DNA of 64,000 nucleotides from Chitinophagaceae bacterium IBVUCB1 (GTDB lineage Bacteria > Bacteroidota > Bacteroidia > Chitinophagales > Chitinophagaceae), in assembly GCA_002127285.1 (NCBI GenBank), contig NFUW01000001.1, forward strand, positions 694,057-758,056. The letters are read 5' to 3'. Both the position numbers and the translations under genes were made by a program. The notes under the pieces were generated by a model. It was not told the origin of the DNA. It saw nothing but the letters and a program-made list of their open reading frames with translations, and did not search any database. Below, piece by piece: positions 26,272 through 34,705 of this stretch. Position 1 is the stretch's first letter. Every line of letters begins with the position of its first letter.

Positions 26272-27723
26272 ATGGCAAATGATAATAAGCTGCAAAGCAT
26301 AATAGCACACTGCAAGGAGTATGGTTTCATCTTTCAGAGCAGCGAGATATATGACGGCCTCGGCGCGGTATATGACTACGGACAATACGGTGCAGAATTG
26401 AAGAAAAACATACGCGACTACTGGTGGAACAGCATGACGCGTATGCACGATAATATTGTGGGTATAGATGCTGCCATCTTTATGCACCCCACGGTATGGA
26501 AGGCTAGCGGGCACGTTGATAATTTCAGCGACCCGATGATAGATAATAAAGACAGTAAAAAACGCTACCGTGTAGACCATCTGATAGAAGGCTATGCAGA
26601 AACGCTGAGCGAAAATGAAAGCGCTAACCTGCTGCAAAAAATGGAGCAACTGCTGGCAGCAGACGACTTTGCGGGGCTTAAAACGCTGATAGAAGAAAAC
26701 AAGATAAAATGCAGCGTTAGTGATACCGCCAACTGGACAGATGTGCGCCAGTTCAACCTGATGTTTGCTACCGAAATGGGGGCTGTTGCGTCAGACAATC
26801 CTGAAGATAACAAAGTGTACCTGCGCCCTGAAACGGCACAAGGCATATTCGTCAACTTCCTAAACGTGCAGAAAACCGGCAGGATGAAAATACCATTCGG
26901 CATAGCACAAACAGGCAAGGCATTTCGTAACGAGATTGTGGCACGTGGCTTCATCTTCCGTATGCGCGAGTTTGAGCAAATGGAAATGCAATTCTTTGTG
27001 CGCCCCGGCACACAGCAGGAATGGTATGCCTACTGGAAAGAAACACGTATGCATTGGCATCGCAGCCTGGGCATACCCGAGGCGCGTTATCGCTTTCACG
27101 ACCATGTGAAGCTGGCACACTATGCCGATGCAGCTTGTGATATCGAGTATGACTTCCCGATGGGTTTTAAAGAAGTAGAGGGCATACACAGCCGCACCGA
27201 TTTCGACTTGAAAAGCCATCAGGCATTCAGCGGCAAAAAGTTAACTTATTTCGATACGGAAATCAACCAGCATTACATACCCTATGTGGTAGAAACATCC
27301 ATAGGGCTGGACCGTACCGTGATGATGATACTGAGCGAAGCCTATCAGGAAGAAGACCTGAGTACGGCTGAAAAACAAGATAGCCGTGTGGTGTTGAAAT
27401 TCCCTGCTATGCTGGCACCTATTAAGCTGGCGGTATTGCCGCTATTGAAGAAAGACGGCCTACCCGAAATAGCCCGCGAGTTGATGGATAGCTGCCGCCC
27501 ATACTTCAAATGTTTTTACGAAGAGAAGGATACTATCGGCAAACGCTACCGCAGGCAAGATGCTATCGGCACACCTTTCTGCGTAACGATAGACCATCAA
27601 ACAAAAGAAGACCAAACTGTAACCATACGCTACCGCGATGCCATGACGCAAGAGCGAGTACCTATAGCTGCAGTTAAAGACATTGTAATGAATGCTATTC
27701 AAAATCAAGGGGGCATTAAATAA
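26272..27723 (+). CDS. glyS: glycine--tRNA ligase, dimeric type
   Basis: 483 residues of the single-chain, alpha2 (eukaryotic/Thermus-like) class. N-terminal KSSEIYDGLGAVYDYGQYG-like segment (reads FQSSEIYDGLGAVYDYGQYG), motif 2 around AFRNEIVARGFIFRMREFEQ, motif 3 YVVETSIGLDRTVMMIL, and a C-terminal anticodon-binding domain (LPLLKKDGLPEIA to the end). It charges tRNA-Gly. The conventional glyQ/glyS tetramer genes are not expected alongside. A -7 element lies 8 nt before the ATG. Confidence 0.96.
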   Translation: MANDNKLQSIIAHCKEYGFIFQSSEIYDGLGAVYDYGQYGAELKKNIRDYWWNSMTRMHDNIVGIDAAIFMHPTVWKASGHVDNFSDPMIDNKDSKKRYRVDHLIEGYAETLSENESANLLQKMEQLLAADDFAGLKTLIEENKIKCSVSDTANWTDVRQFNLMFATEMGAVASDNPEDNKVYLRPETAQGIFVNFLNVQKTGRMKIPFGIAQTGKAFRNEIVARGFIFRMREFEQMEMQFFVRPGTQQEWYAYWKETRMHWHRSLGIPEARYRFHDHVKLAHYADAACDIEYDFPMGFKEVEGIHSRTDFDLKSHQAFSGKKLTYFDTEINQHYIPYVVETSIGLDRTVMMILSEAYQEEDLSTAEKQDSRVVLKFPAMLAPIKLAVLPLLKKDGLPEIARELMDSCRPYFKCFYEEKDTIGKRYRRQDAIGTPFCVTIDHQTKEDQTVTIRYRDAMTQERVPIAAVKDIVMNAIQNQGGIK

Positions 27724-27791
27724 TAATAATCGTAGCCATCATATAAATCATTACAATCATAGCCCAAGAACAGGATATACTAAAACAGGCA

Positions 27792-28076
27792 TTGCAAGCC
27801 CAATGGGGCATTGAACTATCAGGCACAGTCAGCGAGCAGGAAATCATTGAAAAACTTTCGCTGCAAATTGGTGTTATAGCAGAGAAAGGGGCTGATGTGT
27901 TTTTTCAATTGATGTACAGATTGGATATTCCTGAAAAGCTGCTGCTGAAAGCCATGGCAGATAAAGAAGCCGCAATAGAAATAGCCAAACTGATATATAA
28001 CCGCCAGTTGCAAAAAATACGCAGCCGTGCCTTTTACAAAGGCAAACATGAAACAGATGAAGATATAATCTGGTGA
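27792..28076 (+). CDS. small conserved-type helical protein, start uncertain
   Basis: 94 residues from TTG 27792. Coding similarity seems to begin earlier: the frame is open from 27747, giving QDILKQALQAQWGIELSG before the TTG. The pattern LKxAL...IxxKLxxxI...FFQLMYRLDIPE...LIYNRQLQKIRSR resembles a family of short Bacteroidota proteins that I recall only as uncharacterised. Upstream codons include ATT 27750, ATC 27756 and ATA 27759 but no AUG, GUG or UUG, so either the TTG is the start or an unusual start is used. The protein is predicted all-helical and cytoplasmic. It lies between glyS and the MbnP-like gene. Confidence 0.65.
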   Translation: MQAQWGIELSGTVSEQEIIEKLSLQIGVIAEKGADVFFQLMYRLDIPEKLLLKAMADKEAAIEIAKLIYNRQLQKIRSRAFYKGKHETDEDIIW

Positions 28077-28094
28077 TTTTCGTAATTTAGAGGT

Positions 28095-28865
28095 ATGCGT
28101 AAATTCGTTTTTTTACAATTCATTTCAATACTTGCCTTTACAAGTTCATGCCAAAAAAGGCCTGACCCTGTAAACAATACTACCCCTGCAGCTAACAAAT
28201 CTGCGCTTAAACTGGTGTTTGAAAATAAAGTAGGCACACAAGCATTGGTATTAAACACCAAAAACTACCTCAACGAAAACGGAGATACTTTCAACGTATC
28301 TGCCTACAAATATTATATAAGCAACATCAGCCTTTTTACCGCAAACAATGCTGAATACAAAGAACCCGAAAGCTATTATTTAATAAATGAAAGTGACAGC
28401 AAATCAAAATCATTTACACTAAGCGGCATACCCGATGGAAATTATACAAAGATAAAATTCATGATAGGTGTAGATAGTAGCAGGAATACGAGTGGCGCTC
28501 AAACGGGTGCGCTTGCGCCTGATAATGCTATGTTCTGGGATTGGAATACAGGCTATATCATGGCAAAGATTGAAGGCTTTTCGCCTCAGGCTAATATTTA
28601 CCCTAATAATTTAGGCATTCATATCGGAGGATTTAAAGGAGTTAATGCTACACAGCGATGGGTTGTTTTAACACTGCCTTCTGTTGCATCCATCACAACC
28701 GATAAAGCATCTACTATACATATTGTATCAGATGTACTTCAGTGGTTTAAATCGCCTAATATCATTGACTTCGCGCAGCTTTCTGTAGTTGCAAAGGAAG
28801 GTATAGAAGCCAAAAAAATAGCGGACAACTATGCCGATATGTTTTCTATTGACCATATAGATTGA
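28095..28865 (+). CDS. MbnP-like lipoprotein (predicted copper-binding)
   Basis: 256 residues with a lipoprotein signal (TSSCQKRP; Cys19). The mature part matches the MbnP family: KLVFENKVGTQALVLN, YKYYISNISLF, ESYYLINESDS, KFMIGVDSSRN and DNAMFWDWNTGYIMAKIEG. In Methylosinus MbnP a tryptophan is oxidised to kynurenine by MbnH and helps bind copper; Trp148 and Trp150 lie in the corresponding W-x-W-x-x-GY segment. The dihaem enzyme gene follows after 10 nt, supporting a two-gene unit. No methanobactin genes are visible. Confidence 0.82.
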   Translation: MRKFVFLQFISILAFTSSCQKRPDPVNNTTPAANKSALKLVFENKVGTQALVLNTKNYLNENGDTFNVSAYKYYISNISLFTANNAEYKEPESYYLINESDSKSKSFTLSGIPDGNYTKIKFMIGVDSSRNTSGAQTGALAPDNAMFWDWNTGYIMAKIEGFSPQANIYPNNLGIHIGGFKGVNATQRWVVLTLPSVASITTDKASTIHIVSDVLQWFKSPNIIDFAQLSVVAKEGIEAKKIADNYADMFSIDHID

Positions 28866-28875
28866 TGATGTGATA

Positions 28876-29922
28876 ATGAAAAAGAAGCTTACTATATTAT
28901 CTATTGTTGTTTTTGCAGGTATCATCACGTTTATATCCTGCAAGCCAGACCCAAGTTTTGAACCAAAGGTTGAGGTTCCACTAACATTCAACGTACCACA
29001 AGGCTGGCCACAGCCCGTATATAGCTTTGGCAACAATAAGCTGACACGCGAGGGATTTGAACTTGGGCGCAAACTGTTTTACGATGGCCGCCTGTCGAGA
29101 GATAATACTATTTCATGCGGCACTTGCCACCAGCAATTTTCGGGCTTCGCACAGATAGACCATCCCGTTAGCCATGGTATAGATGACCTGCTCGGCCCGC
29201 GCAATTCGCCTGCTTTATTCAACCTCAACTGGCATCCTTCTTTCATGTGGGATGGTGGCATCAACCATATAGAAAATCAACCCGTAGCGCCCATCCAAAA
29301 CCCTGTAGAGATGGACGAGACACTGGAGAATGTATTGACAAAGCTACGCAACGACGCAACGTACCGTAGCATGTTCAAAGCCGCGTTTGGCGATGAAACC
29401 ATCAATACGCAGCGCATGTCTTGGGCTTTCGCACAGTTTATGGGTATGATGGTGTCTGCTGATAGCAAGTACGATAAATACAAACGTGGCGAAGCGGGCG
29501 GTTCTATGACTACGCAAGAACTGGCAGGCTACGAGGTGTACAAACAAAAATGCGCTTCTTGCCACAAAGAACCTTTGTTTACCGATTTTTCATTCCGCAA
29601 TAATGGCTTGTCTGTAACAAGTGTAAATGATAGTGGTCGAGCCCATATCACACAATTAACAGATGATTTGTACAAATTCAAAATGCCTTCTTTGCGAAAC
29701 CTGAAATATACATGGCCATATATGCACGATGGCAGGTTTAATTCACTCGATCAGGTTTTAAATCATTATACTACAGGCATTGTACAATCTGCTACGTTAG
29801 ACCCCTCATTAAAGGCAGGCATAGCACTTAGCTCTCAAGAAAAAGAAGATTTACTATTGTTCCTTAATACGCTGAACGACGAAGCCTTTACAAAAAATCC
29901 GCTCTTTGCAGAGCCTAAATAA
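28876..29922 (+). CDS. MbnH/MauG-like dihaem cytochrome c peroxidase-family protein
   Basis: 348 residues from ATG 28876 (GTG 28870 is an alternative). A lipoprotein-type signal ends in TFISC (Cys22). Two c-type haem motifs are present: CGTCH at 81-85 and CASCH at 226-230, in the order and spacing of bacterial dihaem peroxidases. Conserved segments include FELGRKLFYDGRLSRDNTIS, GPRNSPALFNL, MWDGGINHIENQ and PSLRNLKYTWPYMHDGRF. MauG/MbnH members oxidise a tryptophan on a partner protein instead of only removing peroxide; direct linkage to the MbnP-like gene favours MbnH. Location is periplasmic, membrane-anchored. Confidence 0.88.
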   Translation: MKKKLTILSIVVFAGIITFISCKPDPSFEPKVEVPLTFNVPQGWPQPVYSFGNNKLTREGFELGRKLFYDGRLSRDNTISCGTCHQQFSGFAQIDHPVSHGIDDLLGPRNSPALFNLNWHPSFMWDGGINHIENQPVAPIQNPVEMDETLENVLTKLRNDATYRSMFKAAFGDETINTQRMSWAFAQFMGMMVSADSKYDKYKRGEAGGSMTTQELAGYEVYKQKCASCHKEPLFTDFSFRNNGLSVTSVNDSGRAHITQLTDDLYKFKMPSLRNLKYTWPYMHDGRFNSLDQVLNHYTTGIVQSATLDPSLKAGIALSSQEKEDLLLFLNTLNDEAFTKNPLFAEPK

Positions 29923-29927
29923 AAAAG

Positions 29928-29955
29928 AAAAAGACCTTAATCAAGGTCTTTTTTT
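29928..29955. terminator. bidirectional terminator
   Basis: Stem AAAGACCTT / AAGGTCTTT (29930-29938 with 29943-29951), loop AATC, A-run before and T-run after. It serves the MbnH-like gene on the plus strand and the convergent lipoprotein gene whose stop lies inside the structure. Confidence 0.85.
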
Positions 29956-30257
29956 ATGTCAACTATCTGAACGATTTCGTAAAACTTTTTGGTGGGGTAT
30001 GTATTGCATATCTCACCCTCGCCATCCCTGTTTATCTTCACTTTCACTTTCATGCCATTGTGCTGGTAGCTGCTGGGCATATACTTAGGCCTTACTACAG
30101 AACCATCACTCTCTAATTGCAGCATATAGCCACAACCATTTTTTGCAATATCGCCTGTATCCACAACAGTGGCTTTTTCCATATTCTTATCTTTCTTGCA
30201 GGCAACCACAAATACCATCAGTGCCGCACAACCTAATATTATATACTTACGCATCAT
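29937..30257 (-). CDS. small unknown lipoprotein
   Basis: 106 residues: signal MMRKYIILGCAALMVFVVAC with the lipobox Cys20, then a short mature part with Cys residues at about 42 and 84 (NGCGYML, GEICNTY) that could form a disulfide. Pattern KVKVKINRDGEGEICNTYP suggests a small beta fold. No family is recognised. It converges on the MbnH-like gene and shares its terminator; its final codons overlap the terminator stem. Confidence 0.7.
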   Translation of the reverse strand: MMRKYIILGCAALMVFVVACKKDKNMEKATVVDTGDIAKNGCGYMLQLESDGSVVRPKYMPSSYQHNGMKVKVKINRDGEGEICNTYPTKKFYEIVQIVDIKKDLD

Positions 30258-30315
30258 GAACGATTGTTTGATACAAATTCAGCTATGAAAATACTAAAAA
30301 CTTTCAAAGGTACAA

Positions 30316-31026
30316 TCATGCCGTAAACTTATATCCTATCCCCCTTACAGAATGAAAATGCTTAGGGTTGCGGCTGTCTTTCTCAAAATACTTGCGGAAG
30401 TTGAGAATGAAATTATCTATGGTGCGCGTAGTTGGGTACACATTATAGCCCCATACCACCTGCAATATATGCTCCCGAGATACTACCTGACCTTCATGCT
30501 CTATCAGCAATTTCAGCAAGGCGGCTTCTTTTTTGCTCAGTTCCTGTGGCTTTTTGCTAACGTCTATGCACTCATGGGCTGCAAAATCTATCTTACATCC
30601 ATCAAATTCATATATATCTGCTATAGATTGGGGCGCTTTTATCTTTTTATCCTTTACAATCAGCTTATCTACCCTTAGCAGCAGTTCTTCCAGATTAAAT
30701 GGCTTAGTCATGTAGTCATCACCACCTTTTTTAAGCCCCTCTACCCTGTCTGCGCCTGTATTACGAGCAGACAGGAACATAATAGGTACATCATTGTGTT
30801 GCATTCTGATGGTTTCGCAAACGGTAATGCCATCCATATCAGGCAGCATAATATCGAGTATTATCAGGTCGAAATGCTCGTTTTTCACCATTTTTATTAC
30901 CGATGGGCCATTATCGGCAGTTGTTACTTCATAACCTTCCAGTTCAAGGTTCAGTTTCAGTGCATCGCGCAGGCTTTCTTCATCTTCTACCACCAACAGG
31001 GAGGCTTTGGTTTCTTTCGTTGTCAT
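30316..31026 (-). CDS. OmpR/PhoB-type response regulator (orphan)
   Basis: 236 residues from ATG 31026. Receiver domain (residues about 8-122) with acidic pocket VVEDEES, phospho-acceptor Asp in LIILDIMLPDMDG, and MTKPF; C-terminal winged helix with LSKKEAALLKLLIEHEGQ and YPTTRTIDNFILNFRKYF. It is a DNA-binding two-component regulator. No sensor kinase gene is adjacent. The frame runs on upstream only because it crosses the antisense strand of the tRNA-Leu gene, so I reject the longer start. Confidence 0.92.
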   Translation of the reverse strand: MTTKETKASLLVVEDEESLRDALKLNLELEGYEVTTADNGPSVIKMVKNEHFDLIILDIMLPDMDGITVCETIRMQHNDVPIMFLSARNTGADRVEGLKKGGDDYMTKPFNLEELLLRVDKLIVKDKKIKAPQSIADIYEFDGCKIDFAAHECIDVSKKPQELSKKEAALLKLLIEHEGQVVSREHILQVVWGYNVYPTTRTIDNFILNFRKYFEKDSRNPKHFHSVRGIGYKFTA

Positions 31027-31149
31027 AATTGGTCTGTTTTTCTTGATATAAAAATAATGACAATTAGTAGCTGATTGCAATAGTCTGAGCAGATATGGTA
31101 TTGGTATGACAAAAGGCAATTTCTTCTTTGGTTGCAATATAAAAATGCG

Positions 31150-31157
31150 TACCTTTG
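31150..31157 (+). promoter_or_regulatory. -7 element TACCTTTG of tRNA-Leu
   Basis: TACCTTTG ends 11 nt before the 5' end of the tRNA gene, a good placement for a short tRNA precursor leader. Confidence 0.7.
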
Positions 31158-31168
31158 CCACCCGTTTT

Positions 31169-31250
31169 GCGGGTGTGGTGAAATTGGCAGACACGCTAGA
31201 CTTAGGATCTAGTGCCGCGAGGCTTGGGGGTTCGAGTCCCTCCACCCGCA
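31169..31250 (+). tRNA. tRNA-Leu (UAG)
   Basis: 82 nt. Acceptor GCGGGTG pairs with CACCCGC (31243-31249), discriminator A31250. D-arm GTGGTGAAATTGGCAGACAC, anticodon arm CTAGA-CTTAGGA-TCTAG with anticodon TAG, a long type II variable arm, and T-loop GGTTCGAGTCC. The 3' CCA is not encoded. It lies between a response regulator (minus) and tig (plus). Confidence 0.97.
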
Positions 31251-31264
31251 CAAAAAACAATAAC

Positions 31265-31291
31265 AAGCCGATACCCTGTATCGGCTTTTTT
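31265..31291 (+). terminator. terminator after tRNA-Leu
   Basis: Stem AAGCCGATAC / GTATCGGCTT (31265-31274 with 31278-31287), loop CCT, then TTTT. It lies 31 nt before the tig start codon, so tig transcription either reads through or starts very close by. Confidence 0.85.
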
Positions 31292-31322
31292 AAAATCATC
31301 TTAAAAAAACAAGTAGAAAATT

Positions 31323-32702
31323 ATGGCTACGGTAACGCGCGAAAACATCGGCACGCTGCACGAGAAGATAACCGTAAAATTGGGCAAGGACGACTATATG
31401 CCGTCTTTTGAGAAGTCGCTGAAAAACTATGCTAAAACTGCCAACGTTCCCGGCTTTCGCAAGGGCAATGTTCCTGCCGGCATGGTAAAGAAAATGTATG
31501 GCCAGTCTATATTCAGCGACGAGGTACTGCGCGCAGCAGGCACTAAGCTGGAAGAATACCTGCAAACTGAAAAAGTATCCATCTTTGCACAACCCATGGT
31601 GATGCCCAATGAGCAACCCATGAAACTGGATATGAACAGCCCTGCAGATGTGGACTTTGCTTTTGAAATAGGCGTTAAACCTGAATTTGAAATAACACCT
31701 ATCAAAAAGAAAGCTGCTATTACAAAATACAAAGTTGCCATCTCTGACAAGATGATTGAAGATGAGATAGAGCGCATAACCAAGCGCTATGGCAATGCAG
31801 AAACACAGGCAGAAGTAACTACTAAAGACGACATCATATATGCTAAGTACGAACAGTGCGATGCCGATGGCAACGTACTGCCCGAAGCATATATGGTAGA
31901 AGATACCGTATTACTGGAAAAGCTGCCTGCCAAACTGCAACAACTGCTGATGGGCAAAAAGAACGAAGAGTCTTTCGTTTTGCGCCCCGTAGATGTATGT
32001 ACCGAAGAAGAACTGGCAGGCTTTATGAAAGACCCGCTGAAACTGGGTGTAGACGCTGCTAATAATTTTTACAAATTCACGCTGACACGTGTTGCCAAAC
32101 TGATACCGCGCGAACTGAACGAAGAATTGTTTGTGCAATTGTTCCCGAACGATGAGGTGAAAGACGTTGCCACTTTTAAAGAAAAACTGCGTGCGGAGTT
32201 GAGCAAGGAATATGAACGAGTAAGCCGCGAACGCCTGCACAATGAAATATATGAATTGCTAGTTCACCAAACGCCGTTTGAACTACCTGTACCTTTCCTG
32301 AAGCGTTGGCTGAAAGAAGGTGGTGAAAAGCCAAAAAGCGCGGCAGAAGTAGAAAACGAATTTGGCGGCTTCGACCATCAACTGCGTTGGACGCTGGTTT
32401 CAGATAAACTGATACTGGACAATGGCATCTCTGTAAGCATAGAAGAAGTAAAAGAACACATCAAAGCACAAGTACTGGGCTACTTTGGTATGGGTGCTGA
32501 TGGCGATGCACCATGGTTGGAAGGCTATATGCAAAAAGTATTGAAAGACAACAAAACGATGGATGAAACATATCGCCGTTTGTTGTTCGACAAATTGTTC
32601 CTTTTCCTCGAAACACAATTTGATGTTACAGAACAAGAAGTAAGCGAAGAAGAGTTTTACAAACTACCCGATGCACACGCTGCACACCACCATCATCACT
32701 AA
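31323..32702 (+). CDS. tig: trigger factor
   Basis: 459 residues. The N-terminal ribosome-binding domain has the signature VPGFRKGNVPAGMVKKMYG. A middle domain replaces or diverges from the FKBP-type prolyl isomerase, and the long C-terminal arm (residues about 270-440) has NEELFVQLFPNDEVKD and PVPFLKRWLKE. It is the ribosome-associated chaperone of nascent chains. The chain ends in a natural His cluster: HAAHHHHH, seven His counted in the last ten residues with DAHAAHHHHH. Divergence of the PPIase part is usual in Bacteroidota. Confidence 0.93.
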   Translation: MATVTRENIGTLHEKITVKLGKDDYMPSFEKSLKNYAKTANVPGFRKGNVPAGMVKKMYGQSIFSDEVLRAAGTKLEEYLQTEKVSIFAQPMVMPNEQPMKLDMNSPADVDFAFEIGVKPEFEITPIKKKAAITKYKVAISDKMIEDEIERITKRYGNAETQAEVTTKDDIIYAKYEQCDADGNVLPEAYMVEDTVLLEKLPAKLQQLLMGKKNEESFVLRPVDVCTEEELAGFMKDPLKLGVDAANNFYKFTLTRVAKLIPRELNEELFVQLFPNDEVKDVATFKEKLRAELSKEYERVSRERLHNEIYELLVHQTPFELPVPFLKRWLKEGGEKPKSAAEVENEFGGFDHQLRWTLVSDKLILDNGISVSIEEVKEHIKAQVLGYFGMGADGDAPWLEGYMQKVLKDNKTMDETYRRLLFDKLFLFLETQFDVTEQEVSEEEFYKLPDAHAAHHHHH

Positions 32703-32730
32703 TAGCATACAATAACTAACACATAATCTA

Positions 32731-32760
32731 AGCCGCTGGATAATCAACGGCTTATTTATT
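32731..32760 (+). terminator. possible weak terminator after tig
   Basis: AAGCCG (32730-32735) pairs with CGGCTT (32748-32753), with a partial inner stem, followed by ATTTATTT. The T-run is interrupted, so this is a weak candidate. Confidence 0.45.
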
Positions 32761-32785
32761 TCCATAAAGCAAAGCTTCAAGCAAA

Positions 32786-32817
32786 CAAAAATCCCGATTG
32801 GCAGTACCAATCGGGAT
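32786..32817 (-). terminator. terminator of the act/cox operon
   Basis: Stem ATCCCGATTGG / CCAATCGGGAT (32791-32801 with 32807-32817), with AAAAA at 32786-32790 giving a U-run on the minus strand. It is 19 nt past the coxA stop. Confidence 0.9.
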
Positions 32818-32835
32818 ATGTATTAAGATTATAGC

Positions 32836-34659
32836 TTAGTGGCCGCCATCATGCTCATCCGCTTTCAACGGTGTTGTTTGCGGTATGAAGTCGTTACCAT
32901 TACCATCGTCTTTGTAATCGTAAGGCCAGCGATACACTTCAGGAATGTCACCTTCCCAGTTACCGTGTCCGGGGTTGATTGGCGTAGTCCATTCCAATGT
33001 AGGAGAACCCCATGGATTTTGAACCATTACCTTACGACCACGGAAGATGCTTACAAAGAAGTTTACAACAAATATCAACTGAGCAAAGAATACCAATATG
33101 GCAGCGATGCTGATAAAGCTATTCAGGCTTTCAAAGTTTTTGAAAGATTCCCATGCACTGTAGTCATAATAACGGCGTGGCATACCTGCAATACCTTCGT
33201 AGTGCATAGGCCAGAAGATAAGATAAGCCCCTGCCAGTGTTATGAAGAAGTGGATGTAACCCAAAGTATTGTTCATAAAGCGGCCAAACATCTTAGGGAA
33301 CCAGTGATAGATACCGGCAAACATACCGAAGAATGCTGATACACCCATTACGATGTGGAAGTGCGCTACCACAAAATAAGTATCGTGCAGGTGAATATCC
33401 AGAGCAGAGTTACCAAGGAATAAACCTGTAAGACCACCTGATATAAACAGTGATACGAAACCGATGGCAAACATCATGGGTACAGTAAAACGGATATTAC
33501 CCTTCCACATTGTCGTAAGCCAGTTAAACACTTTTACCGCAGATGGTACAGCAATCAGCAATGTAAGTAGTACGAAGATTGAACCGAGGAACGGACTCAT
33601 ACCCGTTACAAACATATGGTGTGCCCATACTACGAATGCCAGTACCGTAATACCTATCAGCGATAATATCATGGCCGTATAACCGAATATCGGTTTGCGG
33701 CTATGGTTAGATAACACCTCTGATGCCATACCCATACCGGGCAGCATGATGATGTAAACCTCAGGGTGGCCTAAGAACCAGAACAAGTGCTGATATAGGA
33801 TAGCAGAACCACCAATATGCGGCAATGCCTTACCACCGATGAATATTTCTGACAAATAGAAGCTGGTGCCGAAATTACGGTCGAATATCAGCAGTACGAA
33901 GCCAGAGAACAATACAGGGAAAGACAATACACCCAGTACGGCTGTAAAGAACAACGCCCATATAGTAAGCGGCATACGTGTCATCGTCATACCCTTAGTA
34001 CGCATATTCAGGATAGTAGAGATGTAGTTAAGACCACCAAGCAGTGAAGACACAACGAATAGTGCCATACTTATCAGCCACAAATCCATACCGAGACCGG
34101 AACCCATAGATGCTTCTTTCAATGCGCTCAGCGGCGGATAAGTTGTCCAACCACCAGATGCAGGTCCTGTTTGTATAAAAAGAGATACAAACATGAAAAC
34201 ACTTGATATAAAGAAGAACCAGTAAGAAAGCATGTTCATAAAAGGCGATGCCATATCGCGCGCGCCTATTTGCAGAGGGATAAGCAGGTTAGCGAATGTA
34301 CCGCTCAGGCCTGCCGTCAATACAAAGAATACCAATATGGTACCGTGCATAGTTACCAATGCATAATAAAATTCGGGGTTCAGTTTACCGCCCTTTGCCC
34401 ATTCGCCCAAAAACTTTTCCATAATCGGGAAAGTTTCGTTGGGGAAACCAAGCTGCAAACGGAAGAATACAGACATCAACGCGCCGATGATAGCCCAAAT
34501 GATACCTGTAATCAGGAATTGCTTACCGATAACTTTATGATCTTGGCTGAAGATATACTTCGTAATGAAGTGCTGCTCATGGTGTTCGTGGCCATGATGT
34601 CCGCCATGCGCATCGTGTCCGTGCGCTGTAGTAGTTCCTTGAATGATAACGTCGCTCAT
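32836..34659 (-). CDS. ctaD: cytochrome c oxidase subunit I (aa3 type)
   Basis: 607 residues from ATG 34659. About 12 membrane helices. Metal-site motifs are all present: HPEVY with the cross-linking His-Tyr (FLGHPEVYIIMLPG), WAHHMFVTGM for CuB, and HDTYFVVAHFHIVMG for the two haems. N- and C-termini are His-rich (GHDAHGGHHGHEHHEQHF; DEHDGGH), possibly helping metal handling. It reduces O2 and pumps protons in the inner membrane. It is the last gene of the actABCDEF-coxB-coxA run; the upstream gene is subunit II, 46 nt away. Confidence 0.97.
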   Translation of the reverse strand: MSDVIIQGTTTAHGHDAHGGHHGHEHHEQHFITKYIFSQDHKVIGKQFLITGIIWAIIGALMSVFFRLQLGFPNETFPIMEKFLGEWAKGGKLNPEFYYALVTMHGTILVFFVLTAGLSGTFANLLIPLQIGARDMASPFMNMLSYWFFFISSVFMFVSLFIQTGPASGGWTTYPPLSALKEASMGSGLGMDLWLISMALFVVSSLLGGLNYISTILNMRTKGMTMTRMPLTIWALFFTAVLGVLSFPVLFSGFVLLIFDRNFGTSFYLSEIFIGGKALPHIGGSAILYQHLFWFLGHPEVYIIMLPGMGMASEVLSNHSRKPIFGYTAMILSLIGITVLAFVVWAHHMFVTGMSPFLGSIFVLLTLLIAVPSAVKVFNWLTTMWKGNIRFTVPMMFAIGFVSLFISGGLTGLFLGNSALDIHLHDTYFVVAHFHIVMGVSAFFGMFAGIYHWFPKMFGRFMNNTLGYIHFFITLAGAYLIFWPMHYEGIAGMPRRYYDYSAWESFKNFESLNSFISIAAILVFFAQLIFVVNFFVSIFRGRKVMVQNPWGSPTLEWTTPINPGHGNWEGDIPEVYRWPYDYKDDGNGNDFIPQTTPLKADEHDGGH

Positions 34660-34705
34660 TTTTTGCACTTTTTGTTGTTCTGTATTTCAGGATATAACAG
34701 AACGA

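Noticed and set aside
31027-31299. N-terminal extension of the response regulator frame reading across the tRNA-Leu gene
   Set aside because: The extra residues are the antisense translation of the tRNA (the familiar VEGLEPPSLAALDPKSS artefact); the real start is ATG 31026.
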